Positions 33,785 through 42,346 of a stretch of 64,000 nt of DNA are shown here, in pieces. The translations under genes and the position numbers were made by a program. The notes under the pieces are model-generated. The model ran no database searches. It had not been told where the DNA came from and saw only the letters and a program-made list of their open reading frames with translations. Origin of the DNA: G965205525 sp965205525 (GTDB lineage: Bacteria; Pseudomonadota; Gammaproteobacteria; JABABF01); assembly GCA_965205525.1 (NCBI GenBank), contig OZ242171.1:1550001-1614000 (forward strand). The letters run 5' to 3'. How positions within the stretch are numbered: the stretch's first letter is position 1; every line of letters begins with the position of its first letter.

Positions 33785-34678
33785 CTATTGCACAGTCTCA
33801 CCGGGATCAATAAATTCTGCCAGCTCCCCCGCTGCACCCCGGCAGGCTGCCCCCAGCCCACTGTACGGGGGTCCCAGCATTTCCCAAGGTGGGGCCAGCC
33901 AAGGCAGTTTTGCCTCTTTTATACCTTGCAATGCAAAACTGACCACCGCAATGCCGGCGGGCAGCCTGTCGGAGGGGGCAGAGCTGGGCACTGCCATGGG
34001 CAACTCATCTATTTCAATGAGAGATTCGTCAGCCAGCTGCAGGGTAGCCACCGGATGGCGTTCATCCAGCGGATGGTTCCAAGCCCGGTTGACAGCAGTG
34101 ATGCGAGTATTAAAGCGCAGCCCCTCTGCGCCGGAGATGCCTTCGTAAAAAGCAAGGGCCGAGGAGCGGTCTGCCGTGCTCAGCACCGGAATAAACAATC
34201 GGTCAATGGGGCAGCGAGCCCGGGGCAGCTGGAAGGGCGGCACCTCGCCGTCCACCTGAGTCAGATAAAGCACTTCTCCCGCTGGACCAATCACCTGGGC
34301 GGCACGGACCTGCGGACTCACCTCCAGGGGAGCCGGCGGCCCTACCACCTGAAAAGGAGAGTGCTCCAAAGAATCTGCCAAGGCATCCACATCCGCCACT
34401 AGGATCTCCAGCGCCATCCATCCGTGACGGCGGAAGGGCTCAGCCTTTCCCGCCTGCAGATCCTCCACCAGCCGCAGCCAGGGAGCCCCGGAGGCCGAGG
34501 CCAGCACCGCACAGGGAGCTTGCGCCAGCGCCGGCGCGCCCCAGAGAGCGGCGTGCTGTCTGTATACATGCCCGTAGGAAACCAGCTCCATGCCCAGGTA
34601 ATTCATATAGGCGTCAAGAGCGACATCCATGCGCGGGCAGATCACGGTGCCCGCCAGCACCGGGCCTAAAATTGACAT
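33785..34678 (-). CDS. VOC family protein, related to the one at 5574
   Basis: 297 residues with vicinal-oxygen-chelate modules: ALDAYMNYLGMELVSYG, GWMALEILVADVDALADSL, AGEVLYLTQVDG, SSALAFYEGISG and RGAAGELAEFIDPG. Block order and spacing match the protein at 5574. It has no signal peptide. It is upstream of, and probably co-transcribed with, the hydantoinase-like gene. Activity unknown. Confidence 0.78.
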   Translation of the reverse strand: MSILGPVLAGTVICPRMDVALDAYMNYLGMELVSYGHVYRQHAALWGAPALAQAPCAVLASASGAPWLRLVEDLQAGKAEPFRRHGWMALEILVADVDALADSLEHSPFQVVGPPAPLEVSPQVRAAQVIGPAGEVLYLTQVDGEVPPFQLPRARCPIDRLFIPVLSTADRSSALAFYEGISGAEGLRFNTRITAVNRAWNHPLDERHPVATLQLADESLIEIDELPMAVPSSAPSDRLPAGIAVVSFALQGIKEAKLPWLAPPWEMLGPPYSGLGAACRGAAGELAEFIDPGETVQ

Positions 34679-34874
34679 GGCAGAAATCTTGTAAAAATCA
34701 AAACAGCATCATGATTCTACAACCTTGAACTCTTGCATCGCGCTGGACCGACTGCTGTGAAATTGCTGACAGCCAGCCATCGGGCCGGTCGGCTAGGCTA
34801 AGATGGCGATCCGAAAATGCCTGACGACAGGCTTCGCATCGCCTGCAGAGGTTTTGTCACAGTTCCATCTATTT

Positions 34875-35579
34875 ATGGCGAATATGCAAAAAACTTCGGC
34901 TGCACTTCTTTCCCTTCTCCTGCTATCGGGAGTGACGGGGGTTTTCGTAGCGGCCCCGTTTTACACCCTCTACAGCCTTGACAAGGCGCTAGACGGCAGT
35001 CCCGAAGACTTGGAGAAGCATGTGGATTTCCCCAAGCTCAGGGAAAACATGGAGAGGCAGCTAGAAGAATACGTGCTGGCAAAATGGCAGCGGAGCGGAA
35101 CAGAGCAGGACATTGAGCAGCTGGTCGCCAGCCAGCTGCTAAAAGCTCTTGTCAGGGGGGCGGTGGAACGCTATATCACCCCGGAAGGACTTATCCAGCT
35201 AGCGGGCAGAAAAGGGGATGACTCCTTGGCCCTGGTAACAGATGAAATCTTAGAGCAGCTGTCACTGCGACAGGGACGGCTGTATGAACTGGGTGAAAAG
35301 CTGCGTATTCCGGAAAGGCTAAGGCTTCGGGGTCTCAGCAAGATCAGGGAATTGCAGAATAGATTGATCGGCGAAGAAGCGCCTCTGGAAGCGCCTCTGA
35401 CCCCGCCTGCGGGGCAGGGGGAGCCGCTGGACCGTTCTCAGGTTTCTTTCAATTTTATATCTCCCGAGCAATTCACCGCTACAATTCCGGTCGGGGACAG
35501 CGGAGAAATCAGCCTGCTCCTCTATCGCTACGGCATCCTGAAATGGAAGCTGGCTGATATTGCCCTGCCCTCGCCCTGA
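34875..35579 (+). CDS. DUF2939-like protein with N-terminal signal or anchor
   Basis: 234 residues from the ATG at 34875. ATGs at 34803 and 34884 are alternatives. An N-terminal hydrophobic segment (SAALLSLLLLSGVTGVFVAAPF) is followed by YTLYSLDKALDGSPEDLEKHVDFPKLREN, the signature of the DUF2939 family. The C-terminal part ends in a beta-rich SGEISLLLYRYGILKWKLADIALP. Function unknown, presumably periplasmic or membrane-anchored. Confidence 0.8.
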   Translation: MANMQKTSAALLSLLLLSGVTGVFVAAPFYTLYSLDKALDGSPEDLEKHVDFPKLRENMERQLEEYVLAKWQRSGTEQDIEQLVASQLLKALVRGAVERYITPEGLIQLAGRKGDDSLALVTDEILEQLSLRQGRLYELGEKLRIPERLRLRGLSKIRELQNRLIGEEAPLEAPLTPPAGQGEPLDRSQVSFNFISPEQFTATIPVGDSGEISLLLYRYGILKWKLADIALPSP

Positions 35580-35609
35580 GCTCACTGCACCAAAAATCGG
35601 AGACCAAGC

Positions 35610-35903
35610 ATGGCTGCATATATCATCGTTCAAGCCAAAATTACTGACCGAGAAAAATTCATCCCCTACGCCAAAATTGCTGCTGACCTGGTGGAAAAGA
35701 ATGGCGGGCGCTACCTGGTGCGTGGCGGTGCGGTAACGAGCCTAGAGGGTGATTGGGACAGCGAGACTGCAGTGGTCATCTCCGTCTGGCCCGATAAAGA
35801 GAGCGCATTGCAGTTTTGGAATTCGTCGGAATACCGAGAGGCTGCCAAGCTGCGCGAAGGCACTGGCGAATTCTCGGTCATCCTAGTTGAAAACCCGAAC
35901 TGA
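35610..35903 (+). CDS. DUF1330 family protein
   Basis: A 97-residue dimeric alpha-beta barrel type protein: AAYIIVQAKITDREKFIPYA, GGRYLVRGGAVTSLEGDW and SALQFWNSSEYREAAKLRE match DUF1330 closely. GGAG lies seven bases before the ATG. It sits 30 bases after the DUF2939-like gene and 34 before the nitrilase-like gene, so the three could be co-transcribed. Biochemical role unknown. Confidence 0.9.
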   Translation: MAAYIIVQAKITDREKFIPYAKIAADLVEKNGGRYLVRGGAVTSLEGDWDSETAVVISVWPDKESALQFWNSSEYREAAKLREGTGEFSVILVENPN

Positions 35904-35937
35904 AATTCGGTAAACCCCGGCAAAACCAACAGCGCCG

Positions 35938-36981
35938 ATGCCCGCAGAAGAACGCTACACAGCCCTTGCACTGCAAACACGCTGCCAGACTCTCAATCGC
36001 CTGAAGCCTGAAGAGGCCCGGCAGCAGATGCTGGCATCCATAGGGCGCATTGGCGAGCAGCTCTTGGCCAGTCGCGCCTTCATCGGCCCCCATGTGCGCT
36101 TAGCGGTGCTGCCGGAATATTTTCTGAGCGGTTTTCCGATGGGGGAAAGCGTGGCGGAGTGGTCTGATAAGGCCTGCATCCAGCCAGAAGGACCGGAATA
36201 CGAAGCACTGGCAAGCATCGCCCAAGACCAGGGAATCTACCTATCCGGCAATGCCTACGAGACGGATCCTCACTTTCCAGAACTGTACTTTCAGGTCAGC
36301 TTCATACTAGACGACAGCGGCAATCAGGTGCTGCGCTACCGGCGGCTGATCTCCATGTATTCCCCCACGCCCCACGATGTGCTGGACCGCTACCTGGAAA
36401 TCTATGGCCCCGATGCCCTGTTTCCGGTGGCGGACACCCCGCTGGGGCGGCTGGCGGCGGTGGCGTCAGAGGAGATCCTGTACCCGGAGATCAGCCGCGC
36501 CTTGGCACTGCGGGGCGCAGAGATCCTCTGTCACTCCTCCTCCGAGGGCGGCGGTCCGCAAGCCAGCCCCAAGGACATCGCCAAACAGGCCCGCGCCTTT
36601 GAAAACCATGTCTACCTAATCTCCGCCAACAGCGGCGGGCTGGAGGGCTGCAGCATCCCCCCCGCCTCCGCTGACGGCGGTTCTCGGGTGGTGGACTACG
36701 AGGGGCGCATCATGGCGGTGGCGGGGCACGGCGAAAGCATGCTGGCATATGCAGGCATTGATGTAGCGGCACTGCGACACTACCGGCGACGGCCCGGCAT
36801 GTTCAACTCCCTGGCCCGCCAGCGCCTAGACCTATTCGCCGACACCTACGCAGGGCAAAGCGTGTATCCGCCTAACAGCCTGCTGGACAAGGACGGCAGC
36901 GTCCGGACACCGAGCCGTGCTCACTATCGGAACACCCAGGCTGCCGTGATTGAAGAGCTGGTGAAAAGAGGGATTATCTAA
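35938..36981 (+). CDS. Nitrilase-superfamily protein lacking the catalytic cysteine
   Basis: 347 residues with the carbon-nitrogen hydrolase fold. The catalytic Glu is present (Glu60 in LAVLPEYFLSG). The region of the catalytic Lys reads LRYRRL (residues 132-137, no Lys). The position of the nucleophile, normally Cys in C-x-x-x-x-F/Y-P-E, is Ser177 (VASEEILYPE). The surrounding EIS..LALRGAEI..HSSSE is otherwise typical. It is either a non-hydrolytic member or uses an altered mechanism. Its ATG has no strong ribosome site. Confidence 0.85.
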   Translation: MPAEERYTALALQTRCQTLNRLKPEEARQQMLASIGRIGEQLLASRAFIGPHVRLAVLPEYFLSGFPMGESVAEWSDKACIQPEGPEYEALASIAQDQGIYLSGNAYETDPHFPELYFQVSFILDDSGNQVLRYRRLISMYSPTPHDVLDRYLEIYGPDALFPVADTPLGRLAAVASEEILYPEISRALALRGAEILCHSSSEGGGPQASPKDIAKQARAFENHVYLISANSGGLEGCSIPPASADGGSRVVDYEGRIMAVAGHGESMLAYAGIDVAALRHYRRRPGMFNSLARQRLDLFADTYAGQSVYPPNSLLDKDGSVRTPSRAHYRNTQAAVIEELVKRGII

Positions 36982-36995
36982 TGAAAGGGGGAGGA

Positions 36996-37212
36996 GCGGG
37001 GACTTTCAGTCCCCGGTAACGGAGCGGGGACTTTCCAGTCCCCGGGGGGGACAGGAATGTCCCCCCTCCAGTGGTCCTTCCGGGCACCGGTAACGGAGCG
37101 GGGACTTTTAGTCCCCGGGGGACAGGAATGTCCCCCCTCCAGTGGCCTTCCCAGGCACCGATAACGGAGCGGGGACTTTCAGTCCCCGGGGGACAGGAAT
37201 GTCCCCCCTCCC
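36996..37212. repeat. Block of alternating palindromic repeats (REP/BIME-like)
   Basis: Four copies of a hairpin GGGGACT-TTC-AGTCCCC (at about 36998, 37026, 37100 and 37171; small variations) alternate with three copies of GGGGACA-GGAA-TGTCCCC (at about 37047, 37117 and 37189). They lie in units of about 72 bases that also share GGTAACGGAGCG and a CTCCAGTGG.CCTTCC spacer. The block fills the gap between the convergent nitrilase-like and GntR genes, where it could also act as a bidirectional terminator. One further copy of the second hairpin is at 60171. Confidence 0.9.
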
Positions 37213-37221
37213 AGCCTCCAA

Positions 37222-37998
37222 CTAACTCTGGTACTCCTTCAAGCTCAGGCTCATGCGGTATTGAAACCGCTTGGGATGGTATTGGCAGAAAAGGATGTCC
37301 ACCATGTCGTCCGATGCATTGTAGGAATAACGGGTCAAGGTCAGCAATGGGTCCTTGGCATCTATCTTTAGCAGCCTGGCCGCTTCGGTATTGGCGGCAC
37401 CGGCGCCCAAGTACTGTTCCACCCGGTGGATTTCCACACCGTTCTCACGCATGATGTCCAAGCGTACCCGCCTTTCCAAGCTTTTTTTAGTAAAGCCTCT
37501 CAGCTTACCGGGTGTCCAGCTGACATAGTGGGCGAAGGGCACATCCTCGCTGAACCGCACGCGGGTTACCCGGCATGCCTTTTCGCCATTTGCGAGCTTC
37601 AGGTTTGCACAGATGTCCCCCGGCGGCACGAGCATAGCGACATCTAGCGCTTCAACCCGGGTTTCGCGGCCCATGCTGGCCAGCTTCTCCAGCATTCCCA
37701 CAAGCGGGGCCTGCACTGGCTCCGGCTTGTAGCGATGGGTTACATAGGTGCCGCGTCCGCGTCGCCGCTCTACCAGCGACTCAGCGGCCAGCTCATCCAT
37801 CGCCCGCTTGGCAGTGATGCGGGATACCGAAAAAGCCGCCGCCAGCTGCTGCTCGGTGGGAATCTGGATGCCGTTGGGAATGGAGCCGTCTAATATGCGC
37901 TCCTTGAGCAGGGCATACACCCGGTAGTACAAGGGCACAGGAGCATCCCCGCGCAACTGTTGTAATTCTTGCTGACTGAAAAGCTTGTCAATCATCAT
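37222..37998 (-). CDS. GntR-family transcriptional regulator (HutC/UTRA type)
   Basis: 258 residues from the ATG at 37998, which has GGGGGA about seven bases upstream. The N-terminal winged helix reads PLYYRVYALLKERILDGSI, then TEQQLAAAFSVSRITAKRAMDEL and VERRRGRGTYV. The C-terminal effector domain (PPGDICANLKLANGEKACRVTRVRFSEDVPFAHYVSWTP...) is of the UTRA type. It is divergent from the TRAP binding protein. As the only regulator recognised in the window it is a candidate for binding the shared palindromes, but that is inference. Confidence 0.93.
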   Translation of the reverse strand: MMIDKLFSQQELQQLRGDAPVPLYYRVYALLKERILDGSIPNGIQIPTEQQLAAAFSVSRITAKRAMDELAAESLVERRRGRGTYVTHRYKPEPVQAPLVGMLEKLASMGRETRVEALDVAMLVPPGDICANLKLANGEKACRVTRVRFSEDVPFAHYVSWTPGKLRGFTKKSLERRVRLDIMRENGVEIHRVEQYLGAGAANTEAARLLKIDAKDPLLTLTRYSYNASDDMVDILFCQYHPKRFQYRMSLSLKEYQS

Positions 37999-38089
37999 AC
38001 TGTTTCCCCCCACAGGCCCAAGGTGGCACTAATCAGCTCACTGTCTTCAGGACCAAATGCGTACTATATAGGAAAGAAAGATCGCTTTT

Positions 38090-39160
38090 ATGAAAGAAAG
38101 ACCGCTTTTCGTCACTGCACCTTCCCTCGTTCCCCCTATGCGCCTTCTCCCCTGCCTGCTGTTCGCCGCCTGCCTCTGCCCTCTGGCGACATTCCCTTGG
38201 AGCACGGCCCTCGGGGCCGAAAATACCGAGAGCAAGCTGCGGGTGGTTTCGGTGGCCATCCCCGGCACTCCCTGGCATGAGCTCTGGGTCAATTTCAGCA
38301 AGCGGCTAGAAGAGCAGCCCGGAAACCGCATGCGGACGGCCCTCTACATCACCGGCCAACTGGGCAGCGAGGAAAGCACGCTGTCGCAGATGCGGCGCGG
38401 GCGCATACAGATGGGAGGGTTCTCCCTGCAAGGGGCATCCGCGGTGGTGCCTGAACTGGGGGTTCTGCTCGCTCCCTACCTGTTTAGATCTGAAGAGGAA
38501 GTGGATTTTTCTATGGACCGGCACCTGCGCGAAATATTCACTCGGCTATTCGCCGAGAAGGGACTGACATTTCTGCGCTGGGGAGAGGTGGGCTGGACCA
38601 GCATCTACAGCACCCAGCCAATCCTGCGCCCAGCGGCAGCCCGAGGCCTCAGGCTGCGCTCCAGCAATGCGCTGGCTTCTCAGTACCTGGTGCAGGCCAT
38701 CGGGGCCAACATGGTGCCCCTGCCCTTCCCCGACATCATCCCCTCGCTGCAGACCGGGCTGATTGACGGCGGGGCCAGCGGCATCGTCTTCTTTGCCATA
38801 TCGGGGGCGGCCCGGCAGGCACCCCACGTGACCCTTACGCGCCACGCCTACGACACCGGGGTCATCCTGGCCAACCATGACTGGTTTGAGGGACTGCCGG
38901 AAAATGCCCGACAGGATATTGAGGCAAGCCTGGACCAGTCGGCGACACTGCGGACAGCGGTGCGAAAGGCAGCACAGCAGATTCTGAAAAACTCCGCTGC
39001 GTACGGTATCACTTTCCACGAACTGAGCACTTCGCAGCGGGCCGCCTGGCGGGATGCCTCTGAGAAAAATCGCAAAAAGCTGCTGGATGGGATTGGCGGC
39101 CAAGCCGTGCTGGTGCACGATACCGTTCAGCAGGCCCGGGCAGATTTCAAGGCTCGCTAA
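38090..39160 (+). CDS. TRAP transporter solute-binding protein (DctP type)
   Basis: Periplasmic ligand-binding subunit of a TRAP uptake system, 356 residues. A signal peptide is visible in MRLLPCLLFAACLCPLATF (this ATG at 38138 is an alternative start). The mature part has GTPWHELWVNFSKRLEE, LGSEESTLSQMRRGRIQMGGFS, GLRLRSSNALASQYLVQAIG and PFPDIIPSLQTGLIDGG, the usual DctP blocks including the Arg that binds carboxylates (LRLRSS). Permeases DctQ and DctM are encoded 6 kb away at 45261-47021 on the other strand. Confidence 0.9.
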   Translation: MKERPLFVTAPSLVPPMRLLPCLLFAACLCPLATFPWSTALGAENTESKLRVVSVAIPGTPWHELWVNFSKRLEEQPGNRMRTALYITGQLGSEESTLSQMRRGRIQMGGFSLQGASAVVPELGVLLAPYLFRSEEEVDFSMDRHLREIFTRLFAEKGLTFLRWGEVGWTSIYSTQPILRPAAARGLRLRSSNALASQYLVQAIGANMVPLPFPDIIPSLQTGLIDGGASGIVFFAISGAARQAPHVTLTRHAYDTGVILANHDWFEGLPENARQDIEASLDQSATLRTAVRKAAQQILKNSAAYGITFHELSTSQRAAWRDASEKNRKKLLDGIGGQAVLVHDTVQQARADFKAR

Positions 39161-39463
39161 AAGGGCAAGCGTACAGCCTAAAGAATGGCTATGGGGAAAA
39201 TGCTGAGGGTGATAAGCGTAGAGAGAGTGCAGAAGAAAGCGGGATGCAGCATTTCCAGCACCTCCCCCCTGCATCCCATGGCTGATTATGACTGAGATGG
39301 CGATCAACTGACGAAGACAGTCAGAAAACCTTGCATGAAGGGCCGGGGGCCCCTTGCACTTTTGGGTTTGGTATAGTAATATACCTTTAAGCCAAGTGGG
39401 CAATAGATATTGTCTGTTTGGCATTTCTTTTAAAATAGCTCTATGAAAACTAGAGGAACAGAA
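39161..39463. promoter_or_regulatory. Intergenic region with the TonB receptor 2 promoter
   Basis: About 300 bases without a gene. A stem of GGGATGCAG/CTGCATCCC (39241-39277, 19-base loop, no T run) lies after the TRAP gene. A promoter is visible as TTGCAC (39354-39359), 17 bases, then TAATAT (39377-39382). The -10 lies inside the palindrome at 39370. The promoter faces the receptor gene. Confidence 0.55.
39370..39385. promoter_or_regulatory. AT-rich palindromic element, site 4
   Basis: GGTATAGTAATATACC is a perfect inverted repeat with 6-base arms, followed by TTTAAG. It overlaps the predicted -10 TAATAT of the receptor promoter, a position suited to repression. Confidence 0.6.
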
Positions 39464-41626
39464 ATGAAAATCACCATGAGAATCGCAAACCACTCGGTAT
39501 TCCTGTTATCTGCCATTGCCTTGGCGGCAGGAACCCTGCCACAGGTGTCGCTAGCACAAAGCGGTGCCACTTCTCTGGAGGAAGTGGTCGTCACTGCCCA
39601 GCGGCGAGAGGAAAATCTGCAGGATGTGCCAGGCGCGGTTTCCGCCCTATCGGAGTTGGAACTAGATCGCAAACAGATCGGCAACGTGCTGGACTTGCAA
39701 TCCTCCATTCCCAACATCAGCATCGCCCAGAACACCGGCACCCCCAGCGGGGCCAGGATCTACTTGCGGGGCATCGGCGAGGATGAATCCCGGGCCACTG
39801 TGGAACCCGCCATCTCTATGTATGTGGACGGAGTCTTTGTCGGCCGGCAGATCGGCTCTTTGTTTGATCTCCTGGACGTTGAGCGGGTTGAAGTGCTGCG
39901 AGGCCCCCAGGGAACCCTCTACGGGCGCAACACCAACGGCGGTGCCATCAAAATTATCAGCAAGAAGCCAGACCCTTCCGGCAACAGCTTTAAAGCAAAA
40001 CTGACAGCGGGGGAAGAAAGCCGCTACGATGGCAGCATCGCGGCGAACATTGCCTTTTCTGAAAACTCTGCTCTTCGCTTTTCCTTGCTGCAGCGCACGC
40101 GAGACGGGTTTTTTGAAACCACCGGCGATGAGGGGGGCGAAGAAATCGGCGAATGGGACACGCAAGCTTTCCGGGCCGCCTATCGCTACCTGGACGGGCC
40201 TTGGGATGTGCAGCTGAGCTTTGATGCAGTGCGGGATGATTCCGACCCGCGTCCTTATGCTCTTACAAAAGATGCCGAAGAGGCCATGGGGCTGGACGGA
40301 GATGTATATACCCTCTCCGGTGCTGGCAACACCAACCGCTACAGCAGCGAGGTGGAGCAGGATGGCGTGTCCTTGTCCATAGCATACGACATGGGCGCTT
40401 ACACTATTCAGTCTCTCACTTCCTACCGCACCTTGGAAGATGAGCTCTCATCGGTCATCACATTTCCTTACAGCCAAGAGACAGACCAGAGCCAGTTCAG
40501 TCAGGAAATCCAGATCACATCCAACTGGGAAGGGCCTATCAACTGGGTAGCCGGGGTGTTTTATTATCAAGAAGACATTGATTTAGACTTTGTCTTTTCC
40601 TTCCCATTTGCACTGGAGGTGGATACCGATGCATGGGCGTTATTCGGGCAGGGCACCTATGACTTCTCCGATGCCCTGCGCTTAACCCTCGGCGTGCGCT
40701 ACACCGATGAGGAAAAAGATTTCAATGGCAGGAATCTCGCTTCTTTCCCTCCTTTTTCAGGTTTTGCGAGAGATGAAAGCGACAGCTGGACCAATACAGA
40801 TGTAAAAGTTGCCCTGAGCTACGACGTGCTGGACAATGCAACCCTGTACGGTTCCTACACCACCGGCTTTCGCAGCGGCGCCTGGTCCCCGGATGCCTTC
40901 AGCGCCACCGCCGTATTCCTCCCGGTGGAAGACGAGCATGTGGATGCCTGGGAGGCAGGGGTTCGCAGCGACTGGTGGGACAACCGCCTGCGGGCCAACC
41001 TGACCGTATTCTTCAACGAATACGAAGACTATCAGCAGAGCGGCTCCACGGACGAGGGCTTCACCAGGTACTCGGTGGATGAAGTGGAGACCAGCGGCGT
41101 AGAATTGGAAATCAATCTGCTGCCCCTGCCGGGCTTGGAAATTGCTCTGAATGTGGGCTATCTGGACGGCGAATACGAGGATGTCAGCAGCAGTGCAGCG
41201 CGAGGGCTTACCGGCATTTCCGTGCTTGACGACCCGGAGACAGCAGATGTAATAGAAGGTCCTACTGCTGCCGAGCGAATCGAGATAGCAAAGAGCCTGG
41301 AATTAAAAAACGCACCGGAGTGGAATGCGGGCTTAGCGGCTGTCTGGACAGTCCCCCTCAATAACGGGCTGTCCCTGTCCTTTGGCACCGACCTCGCCTA
41401 CGAAAAAGAAAGCTTTAACTTGGCAGCCAATCCAGAAGCAGTGAAGCGCGATGACACCTTGATCGTTAATGCCCGCATCACCTTGGGCCGCGATTCGGGA
41501 GACTGGGAAGTTGCGCTGTGGGGCAAAAACCTAGACGATGAACTCTACTATCCAGCGGCCAGCGGCGGCGGAGTTTATCCTGCCGACCCCCGTCTCTGGG
41601 GTGTGGATCTTAAATTCAGCTTCTAA
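39464..41626 (+). CDS. TonB-dependent outer-membrane receptor 2
   Basis: 720 residues from the ATG at 39464, chosen over 39443 because AGAGG lies seven bases upstream. A signal peptide (HSVFLLSAIALAAGTLPQVSLAQ) is followed by EEVVVTAQRREENLQDVP, a TonB box and plug start typical of catabolic receptors. The plug contains IYLRGIGEDE, ISMYVDGVFVGR and VEVLRGPQGTLYGRNTNGGAI. The barrel ends in LWGVDLKFSF with the terminal Phe. The ligand is unknown. The AhpD-like gene follows by 47 bases. Confidence 0.96.
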   Translation: MKITMRIANHSVFLLSAIALAAGTLPQVSLAQSGATSLEEVVVTAQRREENLQDVPGAVSALSELELDRKQIGNVLDLQSSIPNISIAQNTGTPSGARIYLRGIGEDESRATVEPAISMYVDGVFVGRQIGSLFDLLDVERVEVLRGPQGTLYGRNTNGGAIKIISKKPDPSGNSFKAKLTAGEESRYDGSIAANIAFSENSALRFSLLQRTRDGFFETTGDEGGEEIGEWDTQAFRAAYRYLDGPWDVQLSFDAVRDDSDPRPYALTKDAEEAMGLDGDVYTLSGAGNTNRYSSEVEQDGVSLSIAYDMGAYTIQSLTSYRTLEDELSSVITFPYSQETDQSQFSQEIQITSNWEGPINWVAGVFYYQEDIDLDFVFSFPFALEVDTDAWALFGQGTYDFSDALRLTLGVRYTDEEKDFNGRNLASFPPFSGFARDESDSWTNTDVKVALSYDVLDNATLYGSYTTGFRSGAWSPDAFSATAVFLPVEDEHVDAWEAGVRSDWWDNRLRANLTVFFNEYEDYQQSGSTDEGFTRYSVDEVETSGVELEINLLPLPGLEIALNVGYLDGEYEDVSSSAARGLTGISVLDDPETADVIEGPTAAERIEIAKSLELKNAPEWNAGLAAVWTVPLNNGLSLSFGTDLAYEKESFNLAANPEAVKRDDTLIVNARITLGRDSGDWEVALWGKNLDDELYYPAASGGGVYPADPRLWGVDLKFSF

Positions 41627-41673
41627 TCTGCCGGTTCTAACAGCGCAGGATGCGCTTGCTCAGCGGAAGCGTC

Positions 41674-42228
41674 ATGCCGCAGCCCCTGCTGCACGGCTTG
41701 TCACCCGCCGAGCTCCCGGAGCCCATCGGGGATGCATGGCGGAAGTCCATGGCCCTCAGGGGAGATGCCACCTTCTTTGAGGTTTTCGGTCTCCGCCCAG
41801 ACCTGTACCGCTGGTATACCGAGCGCTTTTACGGCGAAATTTTTCACGGCGGCCGTGTAGAGCGTCGCATCAAGGAGCTGGTCCGTCTGCGCCTTTCCCG
41901 TACCCACGGCTGCAAGTTCTGCAACCAGGGCAACCGCGCAGATGCTCTGGAGGCAGGCATCGGCGAGGAAGTGCTAGAACAGCTGGAGAACTACGAAACG
42001 GGTCCCTTCAGTGAGCGGGAAAAAGCGGCATTGCGATTGGCAGACGAGATGGTGCTCGGCAACCCGGAAGGCCGGCTCTGCCCTGCGCTCTACGCCGAGC
42101 TGTCAGCCCAATTTGATGATGGGGAAATTCTGGAGCTCGGCCTGCTGATGGGCATCCTTGTGGGAATGGCCAAGTTCCTCTTCACTTTTGACCTGGTGGA
42201 AAAGGAAGAGCAGTGTCCTTTTGGATAA
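41674..42228 (+). CDS. AhpD-like / carboxymuconolactone decarboxylase family protein
   Basis: 184 residues from the ATG at 41674. An ATG at 41650 is an alternative. The CxxC motif lies in SRTHGCKFCNQGNRADALEAG, matching the AhpD-type core, but the usual downstream His of CxxC-x3-H is not obvious. VERRIKELVRLRLS is the conserved helix before it. Such proteins act as peroxidases or decarboxylases. It is likely co-transcribed with the receptor. A second, different family member is at 44687. Confidence 0.87.
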   Translation: MPQPLLHGLSPAELPEPIGDAWRKSMALRGDATFFEVFGLRPDLYRWYTERFYGEIFHGGRVERRIKELVRLRLSRTHGCKFCNQGNRADALEAGIGEEVLEQLENYETGPFSEREKAALRLADEMVLGNPEGRLCPALYAELSAQFDDGEILELGLLMGILVGMAKFLFTFDLVEKEEQCPFG

Positions 42229-42346
42229 AAGCTGCAATATTTTTGCGGCGGTCAAAGCTCCGGGCAGTCATCGCATCGCCTGATGAGAGATGCGAACAAA
42301 AGGCAATTTCTGAGAAAGCAAAACTGATCGCTGTTAGCAAACACGG

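Noticed and set aside
36996..37212. Repeat block considered as a CRISPR array
   Set aside because: Units are themselves complete palindromes with near-identical spacers, no unique spacers and no cas genes nearby.
38546..39493. Minus-strand frame of 315 codons opposite the TRAP binding protein
   Set aside because: Shadow of dctP. It also crosses the intergenic region and the receptor promoter.
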